This document shows, piece after piece, positions 22,793-30,235 of a stretch of DNA of 33,400 nucleotides; positions within the stretch are counted from its first letter, which is position 1, and the number at the start of each line of letters is the position of its first letter. Source of the DNA: Sphaerochaeta sp. UBA5849 (GTDB lineage Bacteria; Spirochaetota; Spirochaetia; Sphaerochaetales; Sphaerochaetaceae). Below the pieces are notes generated by a model that saw only the letters and a list, made by a program, of their open reading frames with translations, had not been told where the DNA came from and searched no databases. The DNA lies in the NCBI GenBank assembly GCA_002432715.1, contig DJGJ01000017.1:1-33400 (forward strand), written 5' to 3'. Made by a program: the position numbers and the translations under genes.

Positions 22793-24495
22793 TTCCCCTC
22801 ACCATTGTCGGCCTGCGATTCGACCACCTCGGTCCTGATGTACAAGAACAGTTCAGCTTTGAGGAAAGCAGGCTTCGCGAAGCGTGTGTAAAAATCAAGA
22901 AGCAGACGCAGGGCAAGTCCGTTCTGCTGTTGGCCACCTGCGACCGCATTGAACTGTGGTGCGAACAGCCGAAGAGCGAAACCATTGAACCGTTGCTGCG
23001 CAGTCTTTCGCTGCCGCCTCTTGCCTGGATGCATGAGACCTACAGCATCTCAACCGATGCGCTTCTTATGCATTGCTTCTCCCTCGCCTGCGGGCTGGAG
23101 AGTCCGCTCTTCGGCGAAGACCAAATCATCAGCCAGCTGCAGCAAGCGTATGAACGATCTCTGTCGGCAGGGTGTGCATCGAGCCTGCTTTCGTATGTGG
23201 TACGGGAGGTGGTCACCGTTGCAAAGCAGGTCCAGACACGGTTTGACCTGCAGGTAGTGGACCAGAGCATAGCCGAAGGCGTTCTCTCCCTGATAGCAGG
23301 CCATGAGAGCCAGCCGGTTCTTGTCATAGGAAGCAGCGCCCTTGCACGCTCGGTCGCCTCCCATTTGGTCCAACACGGGTTTGTTGTCTACATGACTATC
23401 CGTGATGAGCAGAAGGCTGACTATATTGTTCCTCCCAAGGTTGTGGCTGTACCCTATGAGCAGCGCTTCTCCTATCTATCTCTTTGCCATGTTGTAATCA
23501 GTGCAACCAAGGGTATGGAGTATACCTTGACAAAGGATCAGGTAGCAGGAGTCCATCTCCTTATCGATTTGGCACCGGTGAGGGACATCGATCCCTTGAT
23601 CGAGGGTGTCTTTTGCATGGAAGACTTGGCTGTCGAGCTGCCAGAACGGGAACGTGAGAAACAAAAAGCCCTGCATCTCATTGAGGCGGCCTGTGAAAAG
23701 GTTGAGCAATACATCCTGTATCGGTCGACGGTTGGTGAGTTGCAAAGCCTTGCCGTCGATGCCGCCAATGATTTGGTCTATCGATTGCAGGCCCCTTTGA
23801 AGAAGTTTGGAGAGGGGAGCGGGGACTTCGCCCGGATAGTTCATGAGACGGCGCGCAAAGCCTTCAGTCATAGTCTGTACGCCCAAAAAAAATCGCAGGC
23901 AAAGCGTTGTCATCTCGATCTTTCCAAGCCGCTTGAAAACGGCCAAATCGGGTATGCCGGCGATCCTACGGTTGTGATTTCACCGTTCCATACCATGGAA
24001 AAAGAGGGCTGGCGGTTGACACACCTGCAATTCGGTTCGCATTCAGCAACCCATATGGACAGTCCCGCCCATGTGTTGCCCAACGGTATGTATTTGGATG
24101 AAATTCCTGTTTCACGCTTTTTTGCCACTGCCTGTGTGCTGGACTGTTCCATGGAAGGTGATATCACCATCGAGATGGTGTCGTCTGTCGAACCTGACTG
24201 TGATGCCATTCTTTTCTATACAAGAGGCAATGCCTATCTGACAGGCGGGACGACAACCTATCTTCTGGAACGGGGGATTCGGATGTTCGGCTTTGACACA
24301 GCGAATTGTGACAGGCCCGGAGACCTCTCGCTGCCCATTCATCACGCCATCCTTGGCCGTAATGCCTTGATACTTGAGAATCTGGCAAACTTGGAGCAGA
24401 TACTCCACAAAACCGTGCAGCTGACCGCCCTGCCGCTCTCATTTGTGCATGCTGATGGCTCACCTGCCCGGGTTGTGGCAACCTATGAAGGTTAG
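22789..24495 (+). CDS. hemA: glutamyl-tRNA reductase fused to a cyclase/formamidase-like domain
   Basis: One 568-codon frame holds two complete families. Residues 1 to about 365 are glutamyl-tRNA reductase, which reduces Glu-tRNA to glutamate-1-semialdehyde for tetrapyrroles. LATCDRIELW carries catalytic Cys51, HCFSLACGLESPLFGEDQI carries His95, the NADPH strand is VLVIGSSALAR (177-187) and DLAPVRDIDP lies at 260-269. Residues about 374-568 are a cyclase-family metal hydrolase (kynurenine-formamidase fold): DLSKPLENG, YAGDP and HSATHMDSPAH at 418-428, giving metal ligands His418, His422, Asp424 and His428. GTG 22789 has AAGGAGG six bases upstream and overlaps the ogg stop as GTGA. The cyclase part has no start codon of its own near the junction. 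An A8 run (23885-23892) sits at the linker. The fusion is unusual and its joint function is unknown. Confidence 0.9.
   Translation: MIPLTIVGLRFDHLGPDVQEQFSFEESRLREACVKIKKQTQGKSVLLLATCDRIELWCEQPKSETIEPLLRSLSLPPLAWMHETYSISTDALLMHCFSLACGLESPLFGEDQIISQLQQAYERSLSAGCASSLLSYVVREVVTVAKQVQTRFDLQVVDQSIAEGVLSLIAGHESQPVLVIGSSALARSVASHLVQHGFVVYMTIRDEQKADYIVPPKVVAVPYEQRFSYLSLCHVVISATKGMEYTLTKDQVAGVHLLIDLAPVRDIDPLIEGVFCMEDLAVELPEREREKQKALHLIEAACEKVEQYILYRSTVGELQSLAVDAANDLVYRLQAPLKKFGEGSGDFARIVHETARKAFSHSLYAQKKSQAKRCHLDLSKPLENGQIGYAGDPTVVISPFHTMEKEGWRLTHLQFGSHSATHMDSPAHVLPNGMYLDEIPVSRFFATACVLDCSMEGDITIEMVSSVEPDCDAILFYTRGNAYLTGGTTTYLLERGIRMFGFDTANCDRPGDLSLPIHHAILGRNALILENLANLEQILHKTVQLTALPLSFVHADGSPARVVATYEG
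23885..23892 (+). other. A8 homopolymer at the HemA-cyclase junction
   Basis: Eight consecutive A encode the QKK of the linker between the two domains. Polymerase slippage would move reading into frames that stop after about 16 codons (skipping one base) or about 30 codons (re-reading one base). Either would release glutamyl-tRNA reductase without the cyclase domain. It may equally be a chance run or a sequencing-sensitive site. Confidence 0.5.
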
Positions 24496-25355
24496 AATAC
24501 GGTAAACGTATTGGAAAATGTTCTACTCTCTCCCGCCTTGAGGTGCAGCATGCCTTCCATCTCGGAAAGTTCGGGATTTCTGCCTGCATCCTGGAAGCTG
24601 TACATCGGCTCGACGCAGACATAGGGGGCTTCGACTTTCTCCTTGGTCCAGATGACCAAGGTCGGAAGCTCGCCTCGGTCTACAATCACGCCCCTGTTGC
24701 CGTCCTTGCTTTTCAGCCCGACATGGCGGCTCTTCAAGCCGTTGAGTACGATCGGTCCCTTGTCCAGCTCCTCCCTGCTTAGTTCAAGAATGGTCTGATC
24801 TCGTAAGAAATCTGCTTGCTTGGTGAAAATTCCGTTGACCGGGTAGAGACGGTCGACGCTTTCAGGTGTTTCAAATTCCACATAGTACGATTGCAATTTT
24901 GCATCGGGCCCGTTCATGGCCAAGCTGAATGCCGGGTGCCAGCCGAACGTGCAAAAGAGATCTTCTTGTGCCTTGATGACTGCAGAGCTGGTGTAGCCGT
25001 TGTCCAAGAGGGTGTGAGTGACCGTGAGGCTGAACTCGAATGGATAGAAGACCCGGGTCCGATCGTCACTGTACAGGACGAATGAAGCCTCATGCTGCTT
25101 TGTCTCGATGGATGTGAAGCGTACATCACGGGCGAAGCCGTTGACCGGCATGGCATAGGTGCTGCCCTTGGCCTTGATCGTTCCGTTTGCAAGCGGCCCG
25201 GTGACCGGAAAGAGCAGCGGGGTGTGACGCGCCCAGAAGGTAGGATTGCCATCATACACGTACTGGACGGCCGTCTGTGTGTTGTACAGTGAGTGAATCT
25301 CGGCACCCACCTCTGAAATTTCCATTACGAGATTATTGTTTTGCAAGGTAATCAT
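24492..25355 (-). CDS. aldose 1-epimerase, LacX/YeaD-like
   Basis: A 287-residue galactose-mutarotase-fold protein that should interconvert alpha and beta anomers of sugars. FGWHPAFSL places catalytic His140, and CVEPMYSFQD places the general base Glu249. PVNGFARD near 70-77 matches the conserved HGFAR motif of LacX-type enzymes with Asn in place of His. The sugar (galactose, glucose or a sugar phosphate) cannot be told. ATG 25355 has GGGAG seven bases upstream. Its stop overlaps the hemA fusion stop by three bases on opposite strands. It is divergent from the cytidylate-kinase-like gene and fits the sugar metabolism seen at the left of the window. Confidence 0.9.
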   Translation of the reverse strand: MITLQNNNLVMEISEVGAEIHSLYNTQTAVQYVYDGNPTFWARHTPLLFPVTGPLANGTIKAKGSTYAMPVNGFARDVRFTSIETKQHEASFVLYSDDRTRVFYPFEFSLTVTHTLLDNGYTSSAVIKAQEDLFCTFGWHPAFSLAMNGPDAKLQSYYVEFETPESVDRLYPVNGIFTKQADFLRDQTILELSREELDKGPIVLNGLKSRHVGLKSKDGNRGVIVDRGELPTLVIWTKEKVEAPYVCVEPMYSFQDAGRNPELSEMEGMLHLKAGESRTFSNTFTVF

Positions 25356-25375
25356 GCAGTTTCTCCCTTACAGGC

Positions 25376-25404
25376 ATCGTACGGCAACTTCAACCTTGTT
25401 GCAA
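25376..25404 (-). promoter_or_regulatory. promoter of the aldose epimerase gene
   Basis: On the minus strand TTGCAA (25399-25404), a 17-base spacer and TACGAT (25376-25381); four of six matches in each hexamer. It is back to back with the promoter for the gene at 25465. Confidence 0.4.
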
Positions 25405-25432
25405 GTTCCATTGCCCATACCAAGGTCCCCTG

Positions 25433-25441
25433 TGCTATACT
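25433..25441 (+). promoter_or_regulatory. extended -10 promoter of the cytidylate-kinase-like gene
   Basis: TGCTATACT (25433-25441) is identical to the extended -10 of the beta-mannosidase gene. TTGCCC at 25411 is a possible -35 with a long 19-base spacer. The leader would contain GGAGG at 25451-25455. Confidence 0.5.
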
Positions 25442-25464
25442 ACAAGCAGTGGAGGAACCTGCAT

Positions 25465-26106
25465 ATGAGTACAAACGTAGTGTTTACGATCGGCAGACAG
25501 TTCGGAAGCGGAGGCAGACAGGTAGGGAAAACCCTGGCGGAGAAGCTTGGCATACCCTTCTATGACAAGGAGCTCATCGCCATCAGTGCACGCGACAGCG
25601 GACTGAGCGAGGCCCTGTTCGCGAATGCGGATGAGAAAGCCACCAGCAGCATCTTCTACTCGTTGGTGATGGGCAACTATCCCATGGCCAGCGGGGCGTT
25701 GGGAGTAACTGAGATGCCGCTCAACGACCAGCTGTTCCTCATCCAGAGCAAGACCATCAAGCGCCTTGCGTCAGAAGGCCCCTGTGTCATCGTCGGCCGC
25801 TGTGCCGACTACATACTCAGGGACATGGACAATGTGCTGAACGTCTTCATCCACGCAGAACTGAAAGACCGTGTTGAACGGGCGGTCCGGGTCTATGAAG
25901 TACCGCAGAACAAGGCGGAGGACGTGTGCCTGAAGGCGGACAAGCAGCGCGCGAATTTCTACAACTACTACAGCGACCGCAAGTGGGGCATGTGCCGTAC
26001 CTACGATTTGAGTCTTGACAGCGGAATGCTGGGTATCGAGGGGTGTGTACAGCAGATCATCGAATTTGAGAAACTGTGGGAAGCCCACAAGGGCCAGGTG
26101 ATTTGA
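25465..26106 (+). CDS. cytidylate kinase-like family protein
   Basis: A 213-residue P-loop protein of the cytidylate-kinase-like family (Pfam Cytidylate_kin2). TIGRQFGSGGRQVGKTLAEKLG carries the loop GRQFGSGGRQVGK at about 10-22, followed by IPFYDKELI, the usual second motif. IVGRCADYIL near 108-117 is typical too. These proteins are common in anaerobes, usually beside transport or sugar genes, and their substrate is not proven to be CMP. ATG 25465 has GGAGG nine bases upstream. Its stop overlaps the next start by one base (TGATG), so it is coupled to the YhcH-type gene. Confidence 0.88.
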   Translation: MSTNVVFTIGRQFGSGGRQVGKTLAEKLGIPFYDKELIAISARDSGLSEALFANADEKATSSIFYSLVMGNYPMASGALGVTEMPLNDQLFLIQSKTIKRLASEGPCVIVGRCADYILRDMDNVLNVFIHAELKDRVERAVRVYEVPQNKAEDVCLKADKQRANFYNYYSDRKWGMCRTYDLSLDSGMLGIEGCVQQIIEFEKLWEAHKGQVI

Positions 26107-26495
26107 TGCTGATCGACCTCTTGGACAACCTTGAGTGGTATCGTCCTCTGCATCCTCATATACAAGCGGTTATCGACATCATGGACCGCAGTCTCCCCTA
26201 TGAGGATGTTGCAGGACAGCATAGCGTCGACGGCCTTGGCTATGAGGTACTCTCGTATGTGACCGGCAATGAGGGCAGCCTTCAACGCGCTGGAGAGCGG
26301 CAGTTGCATGTCGTACTTGAGGGTGAGGAACTGATCAGCCTGCAGGACAAGAAGCAGCCTTTGGTGGTGGCACATCTGACTACCGGATCATTTGTGTTGG
26401 TTGCAAAAGGCGAGACCTATCGTCATCAACAGGTGCTCAATGGGGCCTGTGCGGTCAAGAAGGTGATTTTCAAATTGCCTGAGTCCGAGCTTTGA
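26106..26495 (+). CDS. YhcH/YjgK/YiaL family protein (DUF386)
   Basis: A 129-residue beta-sandwich protein of the YhcH/YjgK/YiaL family, whose members occur beside sialic-acid, rhamnose and other sugar genes and may be anomerases or sugar-binding enzymes. The family pattern is seen in SVDGLGYEVLSYVT, the central beta strands and KGETYRHQQ, where a metal-binding His would lie, followed by VKKVIFKL at the end. ATG 26106 overlaps the previous stop by one base. Its 3' end overlaps the convergent GntR gene by 26 bases. With the epimerase next door it suggests a small sugar-handling cluster; the sugar is unknown. Confidence 0.82.
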   Translation: MLIDLLDNLEWYRPLHPHIQAVIDIMDRSLPYEDVAGQHSVDGLGYEVLSYVTGNEGSLQRAGERQLHVVLEGEELISLQDKKQPLVVAHLTTGSFVLVAKGETYRHQQVLNGACAVKKVIFKLPESEL

Positions 26496-27126
26496 ACCGA
26501 TCTCGTTTACGCCAGAGGTGGGAGAGCATAAAACGCTCTCCCTCTTTTTCGTCCCGCGCCCTGATGGCATCGACAAGACGGCGGTGCTCGGCCTGCGTTT
26601 TCGCAATTCCTCGATCGTTTATGCTCTGGGCGAACAACAGGGCGGCTTCACTGAGATTCAAGCGGCTGTAGGTGAGGGTGAGCAAGTTGTTGCCGGCCAG
26701 TTTGACCAGCTCCAGGTGGAACTGGTAGTGCAGGGTGCTGAATGTCTGTACATCAAAGGCTTTGCCTGCGTTTTTGAGTGCATCCATACGATCGAGAATC
26801 TGATCCAAAATGGCGGGGTCGGCTCCGTTTTCACAAGCAAGACGGATGGCAAGCGCTTCCAAATACGCCCGCACCTCGGTCAATTGCTGGTAATCGACCA
26901 TCGTTATGTCTTTGACATAGCTTCCGCTGTGGGCGATGATCACCACAAATCCGTCCTGCTCCAGACGCTTGAGCGCCTCCCTGACCGGGGTGCGTGAGCA
27001 GGAGAACTCTTTTGCAAGGGTGTTTTCGGAAAGCTTGGCGCCGTTGGGCAGCAAGCCTTGGCGGATTTGGCGCTTGAGATGGTTGTAGATTGAATCTATC
27101 AGTTGGTTTTTTGTCGGTGTGTCCAT
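26470..27126 (-). CDS. GntR-family regulator, FadR/FCD subgroup
   Basis: A 218-residue repressor with an N-terminal winged helix (about 5-72: KLSENTLAKEFSCSRTPVRE with the conserved recognition helix) and a C-terminal all-helical FCD domain. FCD metal or ligand residues are His137 in YQFHLELVKLAGN, His181 in AEHRRLVDAI and His203. Such proteins sense small organic acids or sugar acids. ATG 27126 is chosen because the domain starts there; ATG 27153 is also in frame. A TATACT element ends seven bases before ATG 27126, so the message may be leaderless. A palindrome over the -35 may be its own operator. The neighbouring YhcH-type and kinase-like genes are candidate targets. Confidence 0.9.
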   Translation of the reverse strand: MDTPTKNQLIDSIYNHLKRQIRQGLLPNGAKLSENTLAKEFSCSRTPVREALKRLEQDGFVVIIAHSGSYVKDITMVDYQQLTEVRAYLEALAIRLACENGADPAILDQILDRMDALKNAGKAFDVQTFSTLHYQFHLELVKLAGNNLLTLTYSRLNLSEAALLFAQSINDRGIAKTQAEHRRLVDAIRARDEKEGERFMLSHLWRKRDRFKARTQAI

Positions 27127-27133
27127 CACCGGT

Positions 27134-27168
27134 AGTATAGCCAAACCAATCATGTATGCCTAGCGCAT
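27134..27168 (-). promoter_or_regulatory. GntR promoter with palindromic operator candidate
   Basis: On the minus strand TAGGCA (27157-27162) and TATACT (27134-27139) are 17 bases apart. The palindrome ATGC-CTAGC-GCAT (27156-27168) covers the -35 hexamer, a good place for autorepression by the GntR protein. Confidence 0.4.
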
Positions 27169-27172
27169 GCAT

Positions 27173-27201
27173 AAAAATGGCCGCATGCTGATGCTGCGGC
27201 C
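27173..27201 (-). terminator. intrinsic terminator of the FKBP gene
   Basis: Read on the minus strand, GGCCGCA and TGCGGCC (7-bp stem, nine-base loop, with the arms at 27195-27201 and 27179-27185) are followed by ATTTTT. It starts 20 bases beyond the FKBP stop. Confidence 0.8.
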
Positions 27202-27221
27202 AAGTATGCTGGTACGAATGG

Positions 27222-28478
27222 TTATTTGTCGATTCCAACAAGCTCAATGTCGAAAATCAACAAGGAATTGGGAAGAATGGTTTCAGTTCCCATTTCACCA
27301 TAGCCAAGGCCGGGGTGAATCCAGGTTCTGAGAACACTGCCGGTGTTCATGGTGAGCAATGCTTCGGTGAAACCCTCGATCAAGCCGCTTACCGGGAAAT
27401 GTGCAGTCTGGCCCATATCATAGGAACTCTCGACCAAGGTGCCGTCGATAAGCTGCAGTTGGTAATTGACTTCCACCGTATCGGCAAGAGTCGGCTTGAC
27501 ACCGGCGGCGGGGGTAAGCACCTGGTACTGCAGTCCGCTGGCCGTGGTGACGACTCCCTCGTTGGCTGCATTCTGTGCAAGGAAGGCTTCTGCTTCTGCA
27601 AGGTTGGTGACGGCGATTTCAGCAATCCATTTCTGGTATTCCTCTTCCAGAATCTGCTGATATTCGGTAAAAGCAACCTGCATCTCGGCATAGTTCATCA
27701 ACAATTGATTGTCACAAGCATAATCCAAAGCTCCCTGGGCGTACAAGTCACCATTGACGGTGATTCCCTGACCTGCCATGTTGAGGGCGAGCAGGTAGCC
27801 GTAGGTATAGCTGAAGGCATCGGACAAGTCCTCCGGCTTTGGGAGAGCGGAGACTTCGCTGATGCTTGCATAGCTCTTTCCGTAGTCGGTTTTGGCAAGA
27901 CCGGCATTCCAGACCTTCTCCTGATAATCATTGACATTGGTAAACAACTCTTCGAGGGTGAAGTACCCTTGGGGGACTTCGCTCATCGAGTCCTTGTACC
28001 CGTCGAGTGCTCCCTTTACGTAGTAGCCTGCATCGAAGAACAGCCCCTGTGCGGAGAATGACTGGATCAACAGATACCCGTAGGTGTAGCTGAAACGGTC
28101 GGTCAGGCTCTCAAGCTCGGTTGCTCGTTCAGTGCTGATGGAATAGGGCAGCACACCCAGTGCCACCAAGGGGTTGATATAGCGGATGTTCATGGCCTTG
28201 TTGTTGTTGTCAAGGACTACTTCAATGTAATCTCCTGCTACAAGGCTGGCGATAGGATAACTTGCATCAGTATAGGATCCTGCCTGGAACGTAATATCCT
28301 GATTATCGGCGCTTCTGGCCAACAGCGTTACCTGGCCATTCTGATTCATCGTGGTGAGGATGCGTACGGTTACTGCGGCCGGATCACTCTCTTTCATACC
28401 CATCGCGAAGAGGCTTGCAGAAATGAGGATCATGGCCAACAGGGTCACGACCACCTTTGTTCGATTACTCTTATTCAT
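27222..28478 (-). CDS. exported FKBP-type peptidyl-prolyl isomerase with duplicated N-terminal module
   Basis: A 418-residue isomerase/chaperone. Residues 1-25 form a signal peptide (basic start, hydrophobic core, cleavage near LFA-MG) without a lipobox Cys, so the protein is periplasmic. A small beta domain (about 35-100) follows. Then come two helical FKBP_N-like repeats, each opening with FSYTYGYLL (near 129 and 222) and continuing to GALD. The FKBP domain is at 308-418: SGLQYQVL, DTVEVNYQLQLIDGTLVESS, GLIEGFTEALLTMNTGS and ILPNSLLIFDIELVGI. The family (Mip, FkpA) normally has one such dimerisation module; two is unusual. ATG 28478 has AAAGGA upstream, better than ATG 28547. It has its own promoter, a leader hairpin and a terminator. 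Confidence 0.9.
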   Translation of the reverse strand: MNKSNRTKVVVTLLAMILISASLFAMGMKESDPAAVTVRILTTMNQNGQVTLLARSADNQDITFQAGSYTDASYPIASLVAGDYIEVVLDNNNKAMNIRYINPLVALGVLPYSISTERATELESLTDRFSYTYGYLLIQSFSAQGLFFDAGYYVKGALDGYKDSMSEVPQGYFTLEELFTNVNDYQEKVWNAGLAKTDYGKSYASISEVSALPKPEDLSDAFSYTYGYLLALNMAGQGITVNGDLYAQGALDYACDNQLLMNYAEMQVAFTEYQQILEEEYQKWIAEIAVTNLAEAEAFLAQNAANEGVVTTASGLQYQVLTPAAGVKPTLADTVEVNYQLQLIDGTLVESSYDMGQTAHFPVSGLIEGFTEALLTMNTGSVLRTWIHPGLGYGEMGTETILPNSLLIFDIELVGIDK

Positions 28479-28500
28479 AGTCATTCCTTTTTGTAGGGTG

Positions 28501-28517
28501 GTTGCTTCTCTAGCAAC
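28501..28517 (-). other. leader hairpin of the FKBP gene
   Basis: A perfect 6-bp stem GTTGCT/AGCAAC with a five-base loop lies in the 5' leader, about ten bases before the ribosome binding site. It could affect mRNA stability or translation. No regulator is indicated. Confidence 0.35.
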
Positions 28518-28525
28518 TTCTTCAT

Positions 28526-28554
28526 ACTGTACGTTCTCTGAAGTCAAACGTCAA
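28526..28554 (-). promoter_or_regulatory. promoter of the FKBP gene
   Basis: On the minus strand TTGACG (28549-28554), a 17-base spacer and TACAGT (28526-28531). The leader would be about 42 bases and contains the GTTGCT hairpin. Confidence 0.5.
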
Positions 28555-28650
28555 TGCTCAATTTCTCAAGCTTGCGTCGACTATATTCCTTATTGTACTA
28601 CATTATCATCAGATAGGTCTATTCTTGTAGTTTTGTGAACTTGCACATCA

Positions 28651-28679
28651 TTGCCAAATAAAACATTGCATGCTAGGGT
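28651..28679 (+). promoter_or_regulatory. possible promoter of the deaminase-mtnA-mtnP operon
   Basis: TTGCCA (28651-28656), a 17-base spacer and TAGGGT (28674-28679) preceded by TGC. The -10 is weak apart from its TGn extension. Confidence 0.3.
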
Positions 28680-28706
28680 TACCAAACAACGAGGAGAACA
28701 GAGATC

Positions 28707-29216
28707 ATGGCTGCCATTACCCGAAGTATTCCCAATGCACAGGACATACGGCTTTTATATGAGACGGTTCGCATCGCAGGTGAGGCGAAACGCAAGGGGA
28801 ATCACCCCTTCGGGGCATTGCTGGCCGACAAGGACGGCAACATCCTGCTTGAACAAGAGAACAGCTATGAGGAAGGAGGCTCTGCAATGCATGCGGAAAC
28901 CCTGTTGCTCTTCAAGGCATGCAAGCTCTACGACCCTTCCTTTCTTGCAACCTGTACACTCTACACCAATGCAGAGCCCTGTGTGATGTGCACCGGAGCT
29001 CTGTACTGGACCAATGTCCGTCGTCTCGTATTCGGCATCACCGAAGCCAGGCTGCTTGAGCTTACCGGAGCCGATGAGCAGAATCCAACATTCGACCTTC
29101 CCAGTCATGAGGTGCTCGCCCATGGGCAGAAGGACATCGAGGTGGTTGGCCCGACCGACGACAAGGAGCTCGAGAAAGCCATTGTCGCCGACCATCTTTC
29201 ATTCTGGGTGCACTGA
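28707..29216 (+). CDS. zinc nucleoside/base deaminase (guanine-deaminase/CDA fold)
   Basis: A 169-residue cytidine-deaminase-fold enzyme. The zinc site is His62 and Glu64 (MHAETL) with Cys92 and Cys95 (EPCVMC); NHPFGALLAD at 32-41 and the long C-terminal tail ending FWVH match bacterial guanine deaminases and related nucleoside deaminases better than tRNA-specific TadA. ATG 28707 has GAGGAG eight bases upstream. It overlaps mtnA by one base (TGATG), and mtnA overlaps mtnP, so the three are one operon. In that context the substrate may be a 5'-methylthio- or 5'-deoxy-nucleoside rather than guanine; this is inference only. Confidence 0.85.
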   Translation: MAAITRSIPNAQDIRLLYETVRIAGEAKRKGNHPFGALLADKDGNILLEQENSYEEGGSAMHAETLLLFKACKLYDPSFLATCTLYTNAEPCVMCTGALYWTNVRRLVFGITEARLLELTGADEQNPTFDLPSHEVLAHGQKDIEVVGPTDDKELEKAIVADHLSFWVH

Positions 29217-30235
29217 TGATTACGCTTCCCTATCTGCTCCAACATGAGAATATCTGCCGCCTGGAAGGCAAGCACCTTCTTATCGGTGATCGAAGAGCCT
29301 TCCCCTTTGAGAAACGATTCGAGGTCTGCAGCAGTGTCGATCAGGTCGCCGAATCCTTGCGTGCGATGGTGACGCAGGGGGGAGGACCACTTGAAGTCGC
29401 CTTGCAGACCATGGTATGGGTAACGCGACTGATGCAAAGCGGAGAGCTGAGAGGCGGCTTTGCGACCCTTGCGGATGCTGCGAAGCAGCTTATGGCCGCA
29501 AGGCCGACCAATACAACCATGCAACGTGCCTTGCAAAGCCTGCTTGCAGCGGTCAAGGATTCTGCCTCGGACCTTGAGGCCCTTGATCATGCCGTGCAGA
29601 CGCAGGTGGACCTCATGCTTGAAGGCTATGACAGGCTGTATCATCAGATGGGAAGGATGGGAAGCACCCTGCTGAAGCAGGATTCGGTGGTGCTCACCAC
29701 CTGTTTTGCCGAGCATACCTTTCTGCTCTCCCTTGCCTATGCCAAGGAAAGCGGCAAGCACGTACGGGTCCTGGCCAATGAGACCAGGCCGTATCTGCAA
29801 GGCTCCCGCCTCACCGCCCCCAGTCTCAAAGAGATGGGCATTGAGGTGCAAGTCATTACCGATGGTATGGGTGCCTCCTTTCTTCAAGCCGGGAAGGTGG
29901 ATATGTACATGACCGCAGTCGATCTGCTCTGCATGGACGGGACGGTGGTAAACAAGGTGGGAACCTTGAGCAATGCAATCGCAGCACGGTACTACAACGT
30001 ACCCTACTACGCATTCAGCATCTCTCCCGACCCGACCAAGCAGGGCGGCGCGGATGTGACGATGGAAATGCGGTCCCCTTCGGAAGTCACCCGGTGCATG
30101 GGCTCTCCCACCACCTTGGATTCCATCGGGGCCCTCTACCCGGCCTTTGATATCATCCCCTCCGAATTGGTGACTGCCTTGGTTACTCCCAAAGGCATCC
30201 TTGAGCCGGAGCACGTGAAGAGGTACTTTCCATGA
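29216..30235 (+). CDS. mtnA: S-methyl-5-thioribose-1-phosphate isomerase family (MtnA)
   Basis: A 339-residue aldose-ketose isomerase that would open methylthioribose-1-phosphate (or 5-deoxyribose-1-phosphate) to the ribulose form. The catalytic pair is Cys163 in TTCFAEHTF and Asp241 in CMDGTVVNKVGT. NETRPYLQGSRLTAPSL at 188-204 is the phosphate-binding region of the MtnA/eIF2B-like family. The usual N-terminal RGAPAI loop is replaced here by QGGGPLEV at 54-61, a divergence that may change the substrate. It starts inside the deaminase stop (TGATG) and ends by overlapping mtnP (ATGA). No mtnB, mtnC or mtnD is in the window, so the pathway after the isomerase is not visible. Confidence 0.9.
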   Translation: MITLPYLLQHENICRLEGKHLLIGDRRAFPFEKRFEVCSSVDQVAESLRAMVTQGGGPLEVALQTMVWVTRLMQSGELRGGFATLADAAKQLMAARPTNTTMQRALQSLLAAVKDSASDLEALDHAVQTQVDLMLEGYDRLYHQMGRMGSTLLKQDSVVLTTCFAEHTFLLSLAYAKESGKHVRVLANETRPYLQGSRLTAPSLKEMGIEVQVITDGMGASFLQAGKVDMYMTAVDLLCMDGTVVNKVGTLSNAIAARYYNVPYYAFSISPDPTKQGGADVTMEMRSPSEVTRCMGSPTTLDSIGALYPAFDIIPSELVTALVTPKGILEPEHVKRYFP

